NCBI RefSeq assembly: GCF_017744445.1
Contig: NZ_JAGIBH010000001.1
Span: 62,001 to 126,000, forward strand
DNA: 64,000 nucleotides
Origin: Caulobacter sp.
GTDB taxonomy: Bacteria > Pseudomonadota > Alphaproteobacteria > Caulobacterales > Caulobacteraceae
Reading direction: 5' to 3'
Position 1 is the stretch's first letter. Each line of letters opens with the position of its first letter. The notes beneath the pieces are model-generated. The model was given only the letters and a program-made list of their open reading frames with translations, did not search any database and had not been told where the DNA came from. Of this stretch, positions 7,771 through 17,236 are shown in pieces. Made by a program: the position numbers and the translations under genes.

Positions 7771-9069
7771 TTAGAAGCTGAAGCGCGCGCCGGTCGACAG
7801 CACGACGGCCGAGCCCGTCACGTCGCCGCGCAGGCGGACGGTCGAGCTGGTCGCCGTCAGGTCGTCGCGGGTGATCTTGGTGTCGTCGAAGCTGATGTAG
7901 CTGATCGCCGCGTCCAGCTTGATGTTGTCGGTCGCGGCCCAGGTGGCGCCGGCGGCGTACATCATGCGATCGCCGTCCGGCACGCGGGCGGTGCGGCCGA
8001 CGTCCGGCGTCGGGGTCGGGTCGTACTGGACGCCGGCCCGCAGGGTCAGGCGCGGCGAGGCCTGCCAGTCGACGCCGGCGGCGTAGGTCGTCACGTCCTT
8101 GTAGTTCTGGACGTTGACCGTCGTGGCGCCCGGCAGGCTGACGCGGATGGCGTCGAACTCGCCCCAGCCCACGCGGCTGACCGAAGCGTTCAGGGTCCAG
8201 GCGTCGTTCACGGCCCAGCGGGCGCCGACATTGGCGATCCAGGGCAGGGTGATCTTGGCCTGGCCGTCGGCGGTGAAGTTGTTGGCGGCCGGGATCGGGG
8301 CCAGCAGGCCGGCGACCTTCACCGTGCCGTCCAGCTTCTGGTCGATCTTGGAGCGATAGCTGGCGCCGATCGTGAAGCTCGACGACGGGTGGATCTGCGC
8401 GCCGACCGTGTAGCCATAGGCCCAGCCGTCGCCCTTCAGCGCCTGCGAACCGTCGGGCTGCAGCGGCGAGATGTTGGGCAGGGCGTTGGTCAGCTCGGCG
8501 TCGGCGTAAAGGGCGGTGACGCCCACGCCCAGGTCGATCATGTCGTTGACGCGATAGGCCACGACGCCGTCGACATTGATGGTCCGCAGGTGCGACTTCA
8601 GCGCGTCGTAGCGGGTCCAGCTGTCGGCGTTGTACTCGGTGGTGAAGTTGTACGGCGCGGCGACATTGATGCCGACCGACAGCTTGTCGTTGATCTTGAA
8701 GGCGGCGCCGCCGTTCGGCACGACGCCGTCATTGATCGGGTCGTAGGCGATGCCCGCGCCGCCGATCGGAGTGGTCACGCCGGCCGGCGGCACCGGGCGG
8801 GTGATCGTCGAGCCGTTGTTGGTGACCTTGGAGTTCACCTGGATCAGGTTCAGGCCGAAGACGGCTTCGCTCTTTTCGATGCCGGCGATCGCGGCGGGGT
8901 TCCACCACAGGCTACCCACGCCCTTGTCGGCGACTTCGCCGGAATAGGCGCGACCGGTGCCGCGCACCGACTGTTCCTGGAGGTAGAAGGCCGAAGCGGA
9001 GGCCTGGGAAGCGGCGGCGAGCGCCAGCAGAGCAACGCCGGCGGCGAGGCTGGTACGCGAGAGAGACAT
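7771..9069 (-). CDS. OmpP1/FadL/TodX family outer-membrane transporter
   Basis: A 432-residue outer-membrane porin of the FadL family, which lets long-chain fatty acids or other hydrophobic compounds enter. The start MSLSRTSLAAGVALLALAAA is preceded by AAGAAGG; a start 14 codons earlier lacks a signal peptide. After cleavage near ASASA the mature chain opens with FYLQEQSVRGTGRAYSGEVA and then WWNPAAIAGI, matching the FadL N-terminal plug region with its NPA motif. It ends in VVLSTGARFSF with the C-terminal Phe of a barrel. It has its own terminator. The SDR dehydrogenase beyond it on the same strand may act on related substrates. Confidence 0.92.
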   Translation of the reverse strand: MSLSRTSLAAGVALLALAAASQASASAFYLQEQSVRGTGRAYSGEVADKGVGSLWWNPAAIAGIEKSEAVFGLNLIQVNSKVTNNGSTITRPVPPAGVTTPIGGAGIAYDPINDGVVPNGGAAFKINDKLSVGINVAAPYNFTTEYNADSWTRYDALKSHLRTINVDGVVAYRVNDMIDLGVGVTALYADAELTNALPNISPLQPDGSQALKGDGWAYGYTVGAQIHPSSSFTIGASYRSKIDQKLDGTVKVAGLLAPIPAANNFTADGQAKITLPWIANVGARWAVNDAWTLNASVSRVGWGEFDAIRVSLPGATTVNVQNYKDVTTYAAGVDWQASPRLTLRAGVQYDPTPTPDVGRTARVPDGDRMMYAAGATWAATDNIKLDAAISYISFDDTKITRDDLTATSSTVRLRGDVTGSAVVLSTGARFSF

Positions 9070-9154
9070 TTTACAGCGACCTTCTTGGGGAGGAAGAGGC
9101 CCGCCGAGCACCTATCGGCGCTGGAGGAGCGCCGCCTTTAACGTACCTGTTCAA

Positions 9155-9167
9155 ATAGCGTTGCTAT
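9155..9167. promoter_or_regulatory. Palindrome upstream of the FadL-like gene, possible operator
   Basis: ATAGCGTTGCTAT is a perfect inverted repeat (5-bp arms, 3-bp centre) in an unusually AT-rich stretch about 90 bp upstream of the FadL-like start. It is plausibly a regulator site or part of the promoter; the regulator is unknown. Confidence 0.35.
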
Positions 9168-9208
9168 AAATTGTCCAGAACATGAATTTTGTCGGTTTCG
9201 TTAAAGAA

Positions 9209-9229
9209 GCGGGGCCGTAAAGGCCCCGC
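9209..9229 (-). terminator. Rho-independent terminator of the SDR gene
   Basis: Stem GCGGGGCC/GGCCCCGC (9209-9216 and 9222-9229) with a 5-nt loop. On the minus strand it is followed by a short T-rich stretch (TTCTTTAAC), about 50 nt beyond the SDR stop. Confidence 0.75.
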
Positions 9230-9280
9230 ATCAATCGTTGTTCTGTCAAAATGGACCGAATTCTGGCGCTTTACCTAAGG

Positions 9281-10186
9281 TTAGCCGCCAGCCATCTTGC
9301 GGAAGAACTTCTGACCCTGTTCGCCGCCGTTGAAGTAGGCCTTCTGGCCGTCCTCGGCGGTGATCTTGTCCCAGCTGTCGCGGACTTCCTCGGCCGACAG
9401 GCCGCCTTCGCCCAGATAGACGCCTTCGGTCTCGTAGATGCGCGACAGGGCGAAGGCGCCGGCGCCGGCGGTCAGGATCGCGCCGGTCGGAGCCTCTTCC
9501 GAGGCCAGGTATACGACGCCCGGCGTGACATATTCCGGCGCCAGCTTGGCCAGCACTTCCGGCGGCATCAGGCCTTCGGTCATGCGGGTGGCGGCGACCG
9601 GGCTGATGGCGTTGATCTTCACGTCGTTCTTGGCGCCCTCGAGCTTGAGGGTGTTCATCAGGCCCAGCACCGCCATCTTGGCCGCGCCGTAGTTGCTCTG
9701 GCCGAAGTTGCCGTACATGCCCGACGACGAGGTCGTGACGACGATGCGGCCGTAGTTCTGGGCCTTCATGATGTCCCAGACCGCCTTGATCGGCTTGAAG
9801 GTGCCAAACACGTGCACCTGCATGACCAGCTCGAAGTCGGCCAGCTCCATCTTGGTCAGGGTCTTGTCACGCAGGATGCCGGCGTTGGCGATCAGGATGT
9901 CGATGCGGCCCCACTTGTCCATGGTCGTCTTGACCATGTCGGCGACGCCGGCGTCGTCCGTCACCGAGGCGCCGTGGGCGATGGCTTCGCCACCGAAGGC
10001 CTCGATCTCGGCCACCACCTTCTGGGCCGCTTCGGACGAGCCGCCCGAGCCGTCGACGCTGCCGCCCAGGTCGTTGACCACGACCTTGGCGCCGCGCCGC
10101 GCCAGCTCCAGGGCATGCTGCCGGCCCAGGCCGCCGCCGGCCCCCGTCACGATCGCCACCTTGCCGTCGAAGCGGATGTCCGTCAT
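9281..10186 (-). CDS. SDR-family dehydrogenase, 3-hydroxyacyl-CoA dehydrogenase (MFE-2) type
   Basis: A 301-residue NAD(P)-dependent short-chain dehydrogenase. It has the Rossmann glycine motif TGAGGGLG (about 14-21), NDLGG, the NAG motif IANAGILRD, catalytic serine in TTSSSGMYG and the Y-x3-K pair in NYGAAKMAV. The N-terminus (FDGKVAIVTGAGGGLGRQHA) and VVVNDLGG resemble the dehydrogenase part of peroxisomal multifunctional enzyme 2, and the chain has about 50 residues beyond a minimal SDR. It probably oxidises a 3-hydroxyacyl-CoA. A FadL-like transporter downstream and a CAAAC-N4-GTTTG palindrome upstream agree with fatty-acid catabolism, but the substrate is inferred. Confidence 0.88.
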   Translation of the reverse strand: MTDIRFDGKVAIVTGAGGGLGRQHALELARRGAKVVVNDLGGSVDGSGGSSEAAQKVVAEIEAFGGEAIAHGASVTDDAGVADMVKTTMDKWGRIDILIANAGILRDKTLTKMELADFELVMQVHVFGTFKPIKAVWDIMKAQNYGRIVVTTSSSGMYGNFGQSNYGAAKMAVLGLMNTLKLEGAKNDVKINAISPVAATRMTEGLMPPEVLAKLAPEYVTPGVVYLASEEAPTGAILTAGAGAFALSRIYETEGVYLGEGGLSAEEVRDSWDKITAEDGQKAYFNGGEQGQKFFRKMAGG

Positions 10187-10200
10187 GCCCGTCGTCTCCT

Positions 10201-10214
10201 CAAACGCGTGTTTG
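10201..10214. promoter_or_regulatory. CAAAC-N4-GTTTG palindrome upstream of SDR gene, PsrA-like operator candidate
   Basis: CAAACGCGTGTTTG sits 15 bp upstream of the SDR start. It fits the published PsrA (TetR-family fatty-acid regulator) consensus of G/CAAAC-N2-4-GTTTG/C. A PsrA-like TetR gene lies in this window at 28560-29228. Binding is untested and one site alone is weak evidence. Confidence 0.45.
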
Positions 10215-10319
10215 GTTTGGCCGTGTTGTGCGGCGCGGGAGAAGGGAGGTCAAGGGGAGCTCCGCACGCACGGTTGTTCGCCTTCACGCGGCTCGGCCGC
10301 TGAAGCGAGGGAGGGGAAG

Positions 10320-10621
10320 CGGAGCGCCCGGGCGACGCCCGGAGGTTGGAGAGTGATTACCGTTTCGACGAAGCCAGAGCGCTCCGCGTAGCCGTTATCC
10401 GATGAGCCAGCGGCGCGCGGGGTATTAACCCGCTTCCGACAGTCGGCCCCCGACGGGCGGGCCGGGGCGACGACCCCGGTCCCGGAACGCCCGGGCGATT
10501 TCAGCCCGGACCTGTTGCTCTCATCGGCCTGACATCCCACGTCGTTTCTGTGTTCCAGGGCCGACCGCCGTAGGAGGGATGCAGTTGCGAGTTTCCCCGC
10601 GCCGACAAGCGCTTCCCGCTC
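10320..10621 (-). ncRNA. Hairpin-rich candidate structured RNA or decayed element
   Basis: There is no convincing protein gene between 10187 and 11139. Within it, 10320-10621 is packed with short perfect hairpins: stems at 10328-10333/10337-10342, 10417-10421/10429-10433, 10442-10446/10450-10454, 10462-10467/10474-10479 and 10491-10496/10504-10509. A longer pairing 10321-10327/10379-10385 encloses the first, and weaker ones lie around 10525-10563 and 10589-10620. Their density and variety do not look like the dispersed REP units elsewhere. I chose the minus strand because loops there (GAAA-, TGAAATC-type) look more RNA-like; this is a guess. It could be a standalone RNA, an ORF-less group II intron or OMEGA/HEARO-type remnant, or simply GC-rich sequence. 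Confidence 0.4.
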
Positions 10622-10789
10622 GACCACCCCTGACAGCCGTCACGATCGCCGGCCGGACGTCCCTTCCAAGCCGCCAGGTGGGGTTAGTATGGGGCGGTGG
10701 TGAGGGCGGGGGATTGAAAGGCGTGTAAAATCGACAAGCGGTTGATTTCGCAGGGTTCAATCGCGCGAACGCCGAGCATACAGCACCCC

Positions 10790-11134
10790 AGATCCCCTCT
10801 CTCTAAGAGAGAGGGGTTTGGTGGGTGACGTCTGCAATGGGTGGGGAGCGGCCACCGCCGCAGGCCCCCACCTGACCGCTACGCGGTCGTCCGCCCCCAA
10901 AGGGGGCGGAAGGTGATCGCGCTCCTTCTTCCCCCTAAGGGGGAGGAGCGCGTCAGCGCGGAGGGGGCAAGTATGAGCGGAAGTGGACATGCGTTCCCTT
11001 CTCCCCTTGCGGGAGAAGGTGTCGCCGCAGGCGACGGATGAGGGGTCGAAAGGCTTGTCGGATAACGAAGCGCAACCCCTCACCCGACCCGCTGCGCGGG
11101 CCACCCTCTCCCGCAAGGGGAGAGGGCAGACGTA
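10790..11134. repeat. Composite intergenic palindromic repeats
   Basis: A chain of GC-rich palindromes with no gene: CCCCTCTCTCTAAGAGAGAG near 10795; a module with GGCCCCCACCTGAC and GCCCCCAAAGGGGGC (about 10863-10916); a module CTTCCCCCTAAGGGGGAG with GCGCGGAGGGGGC (about 10926-10967); then two CTCCCCTTGCGGGAG-type hairpins flanking GTCGCCGCAGGCGAC (about 11000-11134). The middle two modules recur in opposite order at 34571-34688. This is the typical dispersed repeat decoration of Caulobacter intergenic DNA. Confidence 0.75.
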
Positions 11135-11139
11135 GCGCC

Positions 11140-12147
11140 CTACGCCTTCTTCTTCGTCATCCCCCCAGCCACCGGGGCCGCAGGCTTATCCCGCTTCACC
11201 CCAGCCTTCTGGCCGGGCTTCATGAACTTCACCAGCACCCGCTGGCCCACCAGCAGCGGCGCCCCGTCCGCGCTGACCACCACCTCGACGACGCGTTCGT
11301 CGCTGCGCTGGCTGGGGTCGTCGGAGGCCAGTTTGCGGGCGCCGAAGACGGCGGCGCGGCGCAGGACCTTGCCGGTGTAGGTCTTGTCGGGATTGCCTTC
11401 CGGCTGGATCTCGACCTCTTGGCCGATGGTTACGTTGGGGATGTCGGCCTCGACGATCTCGGCGCGGGCGATGCGCTGGGTGTTGGGCTCGAGGTCGAAC
11501 ATGGCCGTGACGTTCAGGGTCGAGGCGCCGGCGCCCGGATTGGCCTGGCGGCGGGCGATGCGGCCGTCGGCCGGGGCGCGGATGATCGTCAGTTCCTGGT
11601 TGTACTGGGCCTGGGCGACCTGGGCCGAGGCCACGCCGATGGCGGCCTGCTGGGCGCCGATATTGGCCTGGGCCGAGGCAATCTGGTCGCGGGCAGCGTC
11701 CAGGCGCTGGCCGGCGACGAAGTTCGAGGCCGACAGGTTCTGCAGGCGGTTATATTCGCGCTGGGCGGTGCGCAGCTGCACCTGGAACAGCTGCAGCTGG
11801 GCCTTGGCCGAGGCCAGGGCGGCGGCGGCGGTCTGAGAGGCCAGGCGGACGTCGTCGTCCTCCTGCTTGGCCAGAGGCTGGCCGGCCTTCACGATGTCGC
11901 CTTCCTGGACATAGACCTCGCGGACGATGCCCTGGCGGCGCGCGGCCACCTGGATCACGCCGCCCTCGACGTCGGCCTTGCCCTGGGCGATGGCGGCGTA
12001 GGGGGAGGGCTCTTCTTGAGCGGCGGCGGCTTCGAGCTGCTTCTTCTTCTCGGCCGCCTGGCCCTTCATGTAGAAGAACCCGCCGCCGAGCAGCGCGACG
12101 ACGACGATGACGATCCAGAAGGCGGGGCGGCGCAGAAACGCGGGCAT
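11140..12147 (-). CDS. HlyD/MacA-like periplasmic adaptor subunit
   Basis: A 335-residue membrane-fusion protein of a tripartite-type exporter. It has one N-terminal membrane anchor (FWIVIVVVALLGGGFFYM, about 8-25), a lipoyl/barrel-sandwich part (VAARRQGIVREVYVQEGDIVKAGQPLA), a long Ala/Gln-rich coiled-coil hairpin (about 105-185), then the second lipoyl half and a beta-barrel with GQEVEIQPEGNPDKTYTGKV. It is the last gene of the operon permease - ATPase - adaptor, 22 nt after the ATPase. No outer-membrane channel gene is adjacent, so a TolC-like partner would come from elsewhere. The substrate is unknown. Confidence 0.88.
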   Translation of the reverse strand: MPAFLRRPAFWIVIVVVALLGGGFFYMKGQAAEKKKQLEAAAAQEEPSPYAAIAQGKADVEGGVIQVAARRQGIVREVYVQEGDIVKAGQPLAKQEDDDVRLASQTAAAALASAKAQLQLFQVQLRTAQREYNRLQNLSASNFVAGQRLDAARDQIASAQANIGAQQAAIGVASAQVAQAQYNQELTIIRAPADGRIARRQANPGAGASTLNVTAMFDLEPNTQRIARAEIVEADIPNVTIGQEVEIQPEGNPDKTYTGKVLRRAAVFGARKLASDDPSQRSDERVVEVVVSADGAPLLVGQRVLVKFMKPGQKAGVKRDKPAAPVAGGMTKKKA

Positions 12148-12169
12148 GGTCTAAAATTCCCCCAGGAAA

Positions 12170-12918
<749 letters not shown>

Positions 12919-12922
<4 letters not shown>

Positions 12923-14115
12923 CGCAGAAGATCCGCAGGTTGGCTGTTCTTGAGGATGCCCAGCGACAGGAAGCCCGACACCATGGCGATCACCACCAGG
13001 AAGACGGCGACGATGATGATCAGGGTCGGTGGGAAATACATCGGCACGCCGCCGGCCACCGCGATCAGCGACACCAGCCAGGTCAGCAGGCCCGCGGCGA
13101 CCACGCCGACGACGCCGACCCAGAAGGAGAGCTCCATGACGATGTTGCGCAGGTCGCCCATCGACACGCCCAGGGCGCGCAAGGAGGCGAACTCCTTGAT
13201 GTTGGCCATGATCGCGCCGCGCAGGGTCTGCCAAGTGATGATCACGCCGATCAGCAGGCCCAGGAAGGCCGAGAAGCCCAGGATGATGCCGATGATCTGG
13301 TCGTCCAGCATGGCCCCGGAATTGGCGTCGGCCAGTTCCTGGCGGGTCCAGGCGCGGAACTTGCCGTCTGCCTTCTTGTTCAGCTGGGCCACGACGATCT
13401 CGGCGCGCGAGGGGTCCTGGATCTCGACCATCAGCGGGCCGACGCGCTGGCCGGTGTCGGCCTCGCCCAGCATGCGCAGGGTGTCGCGCGACATGACCAG
13501 GGTGGGCTGGATGATGTTGGGATAGCCCTTGGTGACGACGGCGACATAGACGGTCTTGCCGTTGTACAGCGCCTTGTCGCCCTTCTTGACGCCCAGGCGC
13601 TTGAGCGCCGTCTCGTCCACCGCGATAGCGTAGGGGCGGCGCAGGGCCTCGATCATCGACTGGGTGTAGTCGGTGGGCACGGTGACGTAGCCGGGGATGG
13701 CGTCGATCACCGTGACGTTGACGAACTCGCTCTTGCGGGCCGAGCCGCCGGGCTTGCCCTTGCCGGCGCGCTTGGCGCGGGCTTCTTCCTTGGCCTGCTC
13801 CTCGGGGCTGAGGATGTTCTGGAAGCGGCCGCCCGAGCCGTCCAGCGGGGCCACCTGGGTGACCTCGGGATGGCTGTAGACCAGCGGGATCATGCGGCGC
13901 GGCAGGCCGGACGGGCCGCCGAACAGGGCCTTGGCGCCCGGACCCAGCACCATGATGTCGGCGCGGGCGCGGTCGATCTGGGCGGTGAAGCCCTTGCCGA
14001 TGCCGACGAAGATGCCGACCTGGGCCAAGATGAGCAGGCCCGAAAAGGCCAGGGCGACAACGGCCGCCATGTAACGTCGCCACTCATAGAGAAGAGTGGC
14101 CAAGGCCAACGACAT
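12919..14115 (-). CDS. FtsX/MacB/DevC-type ABC permease
   Basis: A 398-residue inner-membrane permease. It has one N-terminal TM (about 15-38), a large periplasmic domain (about 40-270) and three C-terminal TMs (about 275-385) with the FtsX-like segment FASLRALGVSMGDLRNIVMELSFW cut here into its coupling-helix region. The periplasmic domain contains a lysine- and alanine-rich charged insert (about 108-132) that may be a disordered loop. First gene of the operon with the ATPase and HlyD adaptor. Such systems act by mechanotransmission on periplasmic or envelope substrates; this one's substrate is not evident. Confidence 0.9.
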
Positions 14116-14275
14116 TCCGACTCTTGCTCCCCCAAACCGTTGGTTGCAGCAATGACCGTCGATCGCCAGACGGCCAAGTTAAATCGGGGTAAGGCGCATT
14201 TCCGATGTGAAATATTCGCGCGGCGAGCGGAACGGGCTGGCTGGGCGCCGTCGTCGGGGCTAAGCGACTCCTTCA

Positions 14276-16363
14276 GTGCAGCGATCAGGCCACCCCTTCA
14301 CGATCTTTCGCGCGGCTTCCGGCCTGGCGCTGGCGTTCGCCGCGTCGGCGCCTGTACGCGCCGACGAGGGCATGTGGACCTTCGACAAGATCCCGGTGGA
14401 GCGTATCAAGGCCGCCACGGGCGTGACCCTGGATCCGGCCTGGCTGGACGCCGCCCAGGCCTCGGCGGTGCGGCTGACCAACGGCTGCTCGGCGGGGCTG
14501 GTCAGCGGCCAGGGGCTGGCGATCACCAACAGCCACTGCGTCGCCGACTGCGCCCAGGTGCTGTCGACGCAGGAAGATGAGGACTACGCCCGGGACGGCT
14601 TCCTGACCGACGGCCGCGACGAGGAGCGCAAGTGCGCCGGCGTCCAGGCCGAGGTGCTGCTGACCATCATCGACGTCACCGACCAGGTGCGGGCCGCCGT
14701 GGTGGGCAAGTCCGGGCGCGACTTCCTGCGGGTCCGCGACGGGGCCATGGCGGTGGCCGAACTGGCCGCCTGCGGCATGGACCAGACCCTGCGCTGCCAG
14801 GCGATCGGCTTCTTCCGGGGCGGGCAGTACAAGGTCTACAAGTACCGCCGCTACAGCGACGTGCGGCTGGTCTTCGCGCCCGAGATCGCCGCGTCGGCGT
14901 TCGGCGGCGATCCCGACAACTTCAACTTCCCGCGCTACGCCTTCGATGTCGCCTTCGTGCGGCTGTATGTCGACGGCAAGCCGGCCTCGACGCGCAGCCA
15001 CCTGGAGTGGCGCGACGCGCCGCCGGTGGAGGGCGAGCCGACCTTCGTCGTTGGCAGCCCAGGCTCGACGGAGCGCCAGCTCACCGTGGCCCAGCTGGAG
15101 ACGCAGCGCGACCTCGTCCTGCCGGTGACCCAGCTGCAGCGGGCCGAGGTGCGCGGGCGGCTGATCCAGTTTGGCCGGGAGGGGACCGGCGAGGCTCGCA
15201 TCGCCGCCCAGGCCCTGGCCTGGGTGCAGAACAGCTACAAGCTGGGCGTGGGCAAGCAGGCGGCGCTGAACGACAAGGCCTTCATGGCGGCCAAGCGCGC
15301 CGACGAAGACGCCCTGCGCGCCAAGGTCGCGGCCGATCCGGCGCTGGCGGCGCAGACCGGCGCGGCCTGGGACGAAATCGCGCAGGCCCAACACGCCGCC
15401 GCCGAGCTGTTCGTCCCCTGGCGGATGCTGGAAAGCGGCGCGGGCCTCGGTTCGGAGCTCTACTACTATGCCCGCCTGCTGGTGCGCGCCGCCGTGGAGC
15501 GCGAGAAGCCCGAGGCCGAGCGCCTGCCCGAATATGTCGACGCTAGGCTGCCGCTGATCGAGCGCAAGCTGGCCGACACGCCGCCGGCCGATCCGGCGCT
15601 GGAGCGGATCTATCTGGAGCACTGGCTGCTCAAGACCCGCGAGTCCCTGGGCGTCGACTCCGCGCCGGTGAAGGCGCTGCTGGGCCGCGAGAGCCCGGAA
15701 GCTGTCGCCGAGGCCCTGGCCAAGACGGACTTTGGCGATCCCGACATGCGGATGGCTCTGTGGAAGGGTGGCCTGGCGGCGGTGCAGGCTTCCGAGGATC
15801 CGCTGATCCGCTTCATCCTGCGCACCGACCCGGTGGCCCGCGAGGCCCGCGCCGCCTACGAGTCCCAGGTCTCTGGCCCGACCGACATCGCCGCCGAGAA
15901 GATCGCCAAGGCCCGCTTCGCCGTGCTGGGCGACAGCGTCTATCCCGATGCGACGTTCTCGCTGCGGCTGTCCTACGGCAAGGTCGCCGGCTGGGAAGAG
16001 CGGGGCAGGGCGATCGCGGCCACGACGACCTTCGCCGGTTTCTACGACCGGGTGACCGGCGCCGAGCCCTTCGCCGCCGCGCCGCGCTGGCTGGAGGCCA
16101 AGGATCGGCTGAAGGGCGACACCGTCTTCGACTTCACCAGCACCAACGACATCATCGGGGGCAATTCGGGCTCGCCGGTGCTGGACGCCAAGGGGCGCCT
16201 GATCGGCGTGGCGTTCGACGGCAACCTGCCCTCGCTGGGCGGGGCCTATGGCTATGACGGCGCCACGAACCGGACCGTCTCGCTCTCGGCTCCGGCGATC
16301 CTGCAGGCGCTGGACAAGGTGTATGAGCGCGGCGACCTGGTCAGCGAGCTGACCGGGCGCTAA
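14276..16363 (+). CDS. S46-family dipeptidyl-peptidase (DPP7/DPP11-like)
   Basis: A 695-residue exported serine peptidase that removes dipeptides from peptide N-termini. A signal peptide ends near residue 29 (SAPVRA-DEGMW); DEGMW is the usual mature start of S46 enzymes. The chymotrypsin-type triad is His87 in ITNSHC, Asp224 in AFDVAF and Ser631 in GGNSGSPV. A long helical insertion lies between Asp and Ser, as in the family, and length matches the usual 700-720. The specificity loop reads FDGNLPSLGG, more DPP7-like (hydrophobic P1) than DPP11-like, though this is a weak inference. The start is GTG at 14276 with a poor ribosome-binding site, so it is uncertain. Confidence 0.9.
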   Translation: MQRSGHPFTIFRAASGLALAFAASAPVRADEGMWTFDKIPVERIKAATGVTLDPAWLDAAQASAVRLTNGCSAGLVSGQGLAITNSHCVADCAQVLSTQEDEDYARDGFLTDGRDEERKCAGVQAEVLLTIIDVTDQVRAAVVGKSGRDFLRVRDGAMAVAELAACGMDQTLRCQAIGFFRGGQYKVYKYRRYSDVRLVFAPEIAASAFGGDPDNFNFPRYAFDVAFVRLYVDGKPASTRSHLEWRDAPPVEGEPTFVVGSPGSTERQLTVAQLETQRDLVLPVTQLQRAEVRGRLIQFGREGTGEARIAAQALAWVQNSYKLGVGKQAALNDKAFMAAKRADEDALRAKVAADPALAAQTGAAWDEIAQAQHAAAELFVPWRMLESGAGLGSELYYYARLLVRAAVEREKPEAERLPEYVDARLPLIERKLADTPPADPALERIYLEHWLLKTRESLGVDSAPVKALLGRESPEAVAEALAKTDFGDPDMRMALWKGGLAAVQASEDPLIRFILRTDPVAREARAAYESQVSGPTDIAAEKIAKARFAVLGDSVYPDATFSLRLSYGKVAGWEERGRAIAATTTFAGFYDRVTGAEPFAAAPRWLEAKDRLKGDTVFDFTSTNDIIGGNSGSPVLDAKGRLIGVAFDGNLPSLGGAYGYDGATNRTVSLSAPAILQALDKVYERGDLVSELTGR

Positions 16364-16465
16364 GGGCGCTTCGTTTCGGCCGTGTAACACGCGGAAAGCT
16401 GGAACATTTTTGGCTGCGTCTCCCGTGCGCCGGCTTCTCGGCGCCTTCAACAACGGGAGAGCGAT

Positions 16466-17065
16466 ATGAGCGTCACAAGCGCTGCGTCCTCTACAAACTG
16501 GGCCCAGCTGCGCCAGCTCCAGCAGGCGGAGATGTTCAAGACCGCCGACGCCGACGGCGATGGGCAGCTGTCGCAGGCCGAATTCCAGTCTATCGGGCAA
16601 AATGTGCAGGGCTCGGGTGGTGAGCATCGTGGCACGCCGCCCATGCGCGGCGGCGGCGGCCCGAGCGGACATTTCGGCGGCGATACCTTGAGCTCGCTGC
16701 TGTCGACCCAGTCGGTCGACGATGTCGCCAGCTCGGTGATGTCGGCTGGCGACGCGGACGGCGACGGCCTGCTGACCGCCAGCGAGATCTCTACCGCCCT
16801 GGCCGCCAATGCGCCCGACGCGGTCAAAGGGCAGGGGCTGGAGGACAAGATGGCGTCGGACATCGTCTCGGCCCTCGACAGCGATGGCGACGGCAGCCTG
16901 TCGACCGAGGAGATCTCCAGCGCGATCTCCAGCGCCGCCGCCAACCAGGCGACCCACGCCATGCGCGGCCCGCTGCCTGGACCGCCGCCTAGCGAGGGGA
17001 CCGAGGCGTCGAGCAGCTCTTCCAGTTCCTCGAGCGCCGGTAGTGGGGCGAGTGTGACGGCGTAA
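16466..17065 (+). CDS. EF-hand calcium-binding protein
   Basis: A 199-residue protein with three canonical EF-hand loops: residues 28-39 (DADGDGQLSQAE), 96-107 (DADGDGLLTASE) and 138-149 (DSDGDGSLSTEE). Each has Asp at positions 1, 3 and 5 and Glu at 12. Gly/Pro-rich linkers separate them and the tail is a poly-serine run (about 172-181). There is no signal peptide. It resembles XopAW-like EF-hand proteins of other proteobacteria. It may buffer calcium or be a calcium sensor; neighbours give no clue. GGGAGA lies 7 nt before the ATG. Confidence 0.85.
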   Translation: MSVTSAASSTNWAQLRQLQQAEMFKTADADGDGQLSQAEFQSIGQNVQGSGGEHRGTPPMRGGGGPSGHFGGDTLSSLLSTQSVDDVASSVMSAGDADGDGLLTASEISTALAANAPDAVKGQGLEDKMASDIVSALDSDGDGSLSTEEISSAISSAAANQATHAMRGPLPGPPPSEGTEASSSSSSSSSAGSGASVTA

Positions 17066-17076
17066 CGCCCCATGCT

Positions 17077-17176
17077 GTCATCCCGGCCAAGCGCGTAGCG
17101 CGCCGAGCCGGGACCGCCGGACGCTCCGTGTTTGCGGCGGTCCCGGCTCTACGCTCCGCTTCGGCCGGGATGACAG
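17077..17176. repeat. Long inverted repeat after the EF-hand gene
   Basis: TGTCATCCCGGCC near 17077 pairs with GGCCGGGATGACA near 17163-17176. Each arm also carries an internal palindrome (AGCGCGTAGCGCGC on the left and GAGCCGGGACCGCC matched by GGCGGTCCCGGCTC). It is a dispersed intergenic repeat of a different sequence family from the GCGAA type, and might also end transcription of the EF-hand gene, although no T-run follows. Confidence 0.65.
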
Positions 17177-17221
17177 GATCTGTTGGTAATAGGCTTCTGA
17201 CTTAGGCAATCGACGCCTTCC

Positions 17222-17236
17222 TTAACCAAACCTTAC
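17222..17236. promoter_or_regulatory. CtrA-like site upstream of nucleoside transporter
   Basis: TTAA-N7-TTAC matches the Caulobacter CtrA consensus TTAA-N7-TTAA(C) with one change, about 100 bp upstream of the transporter start. One degenerate site can occur by chance. Confidence 0.3.

Noticed and set aside
10250..10760. Two minus-strand open frames of 79 and 125 codons in the hairpin-rich region
   Set aside because: They overlap in different frames, have odd composition, and stems rather than codons explain the sequence pattern.
10250..10760. tmRNA, RNase P RNA or a tRNA in the same region
   Set aside because: I looked for the Caulobacter tmRNA tag codons, the RNase P core motifs and a cloverleaf with T-loop; none was present.
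10790..11134. Insertion sequence
   Set aside because: There is no transposase frame and no target-site duplication that I can see; the modules match the dispersed repeats found elsewhere.
14285..16957. 890-codon open frame antisense to the S46 peptidase
   Set aside because: Shadow frame of a high-GC gene; it runs across a gene boundary and shows no recognisable protein features, while the sense frame has a full catalytic triad.
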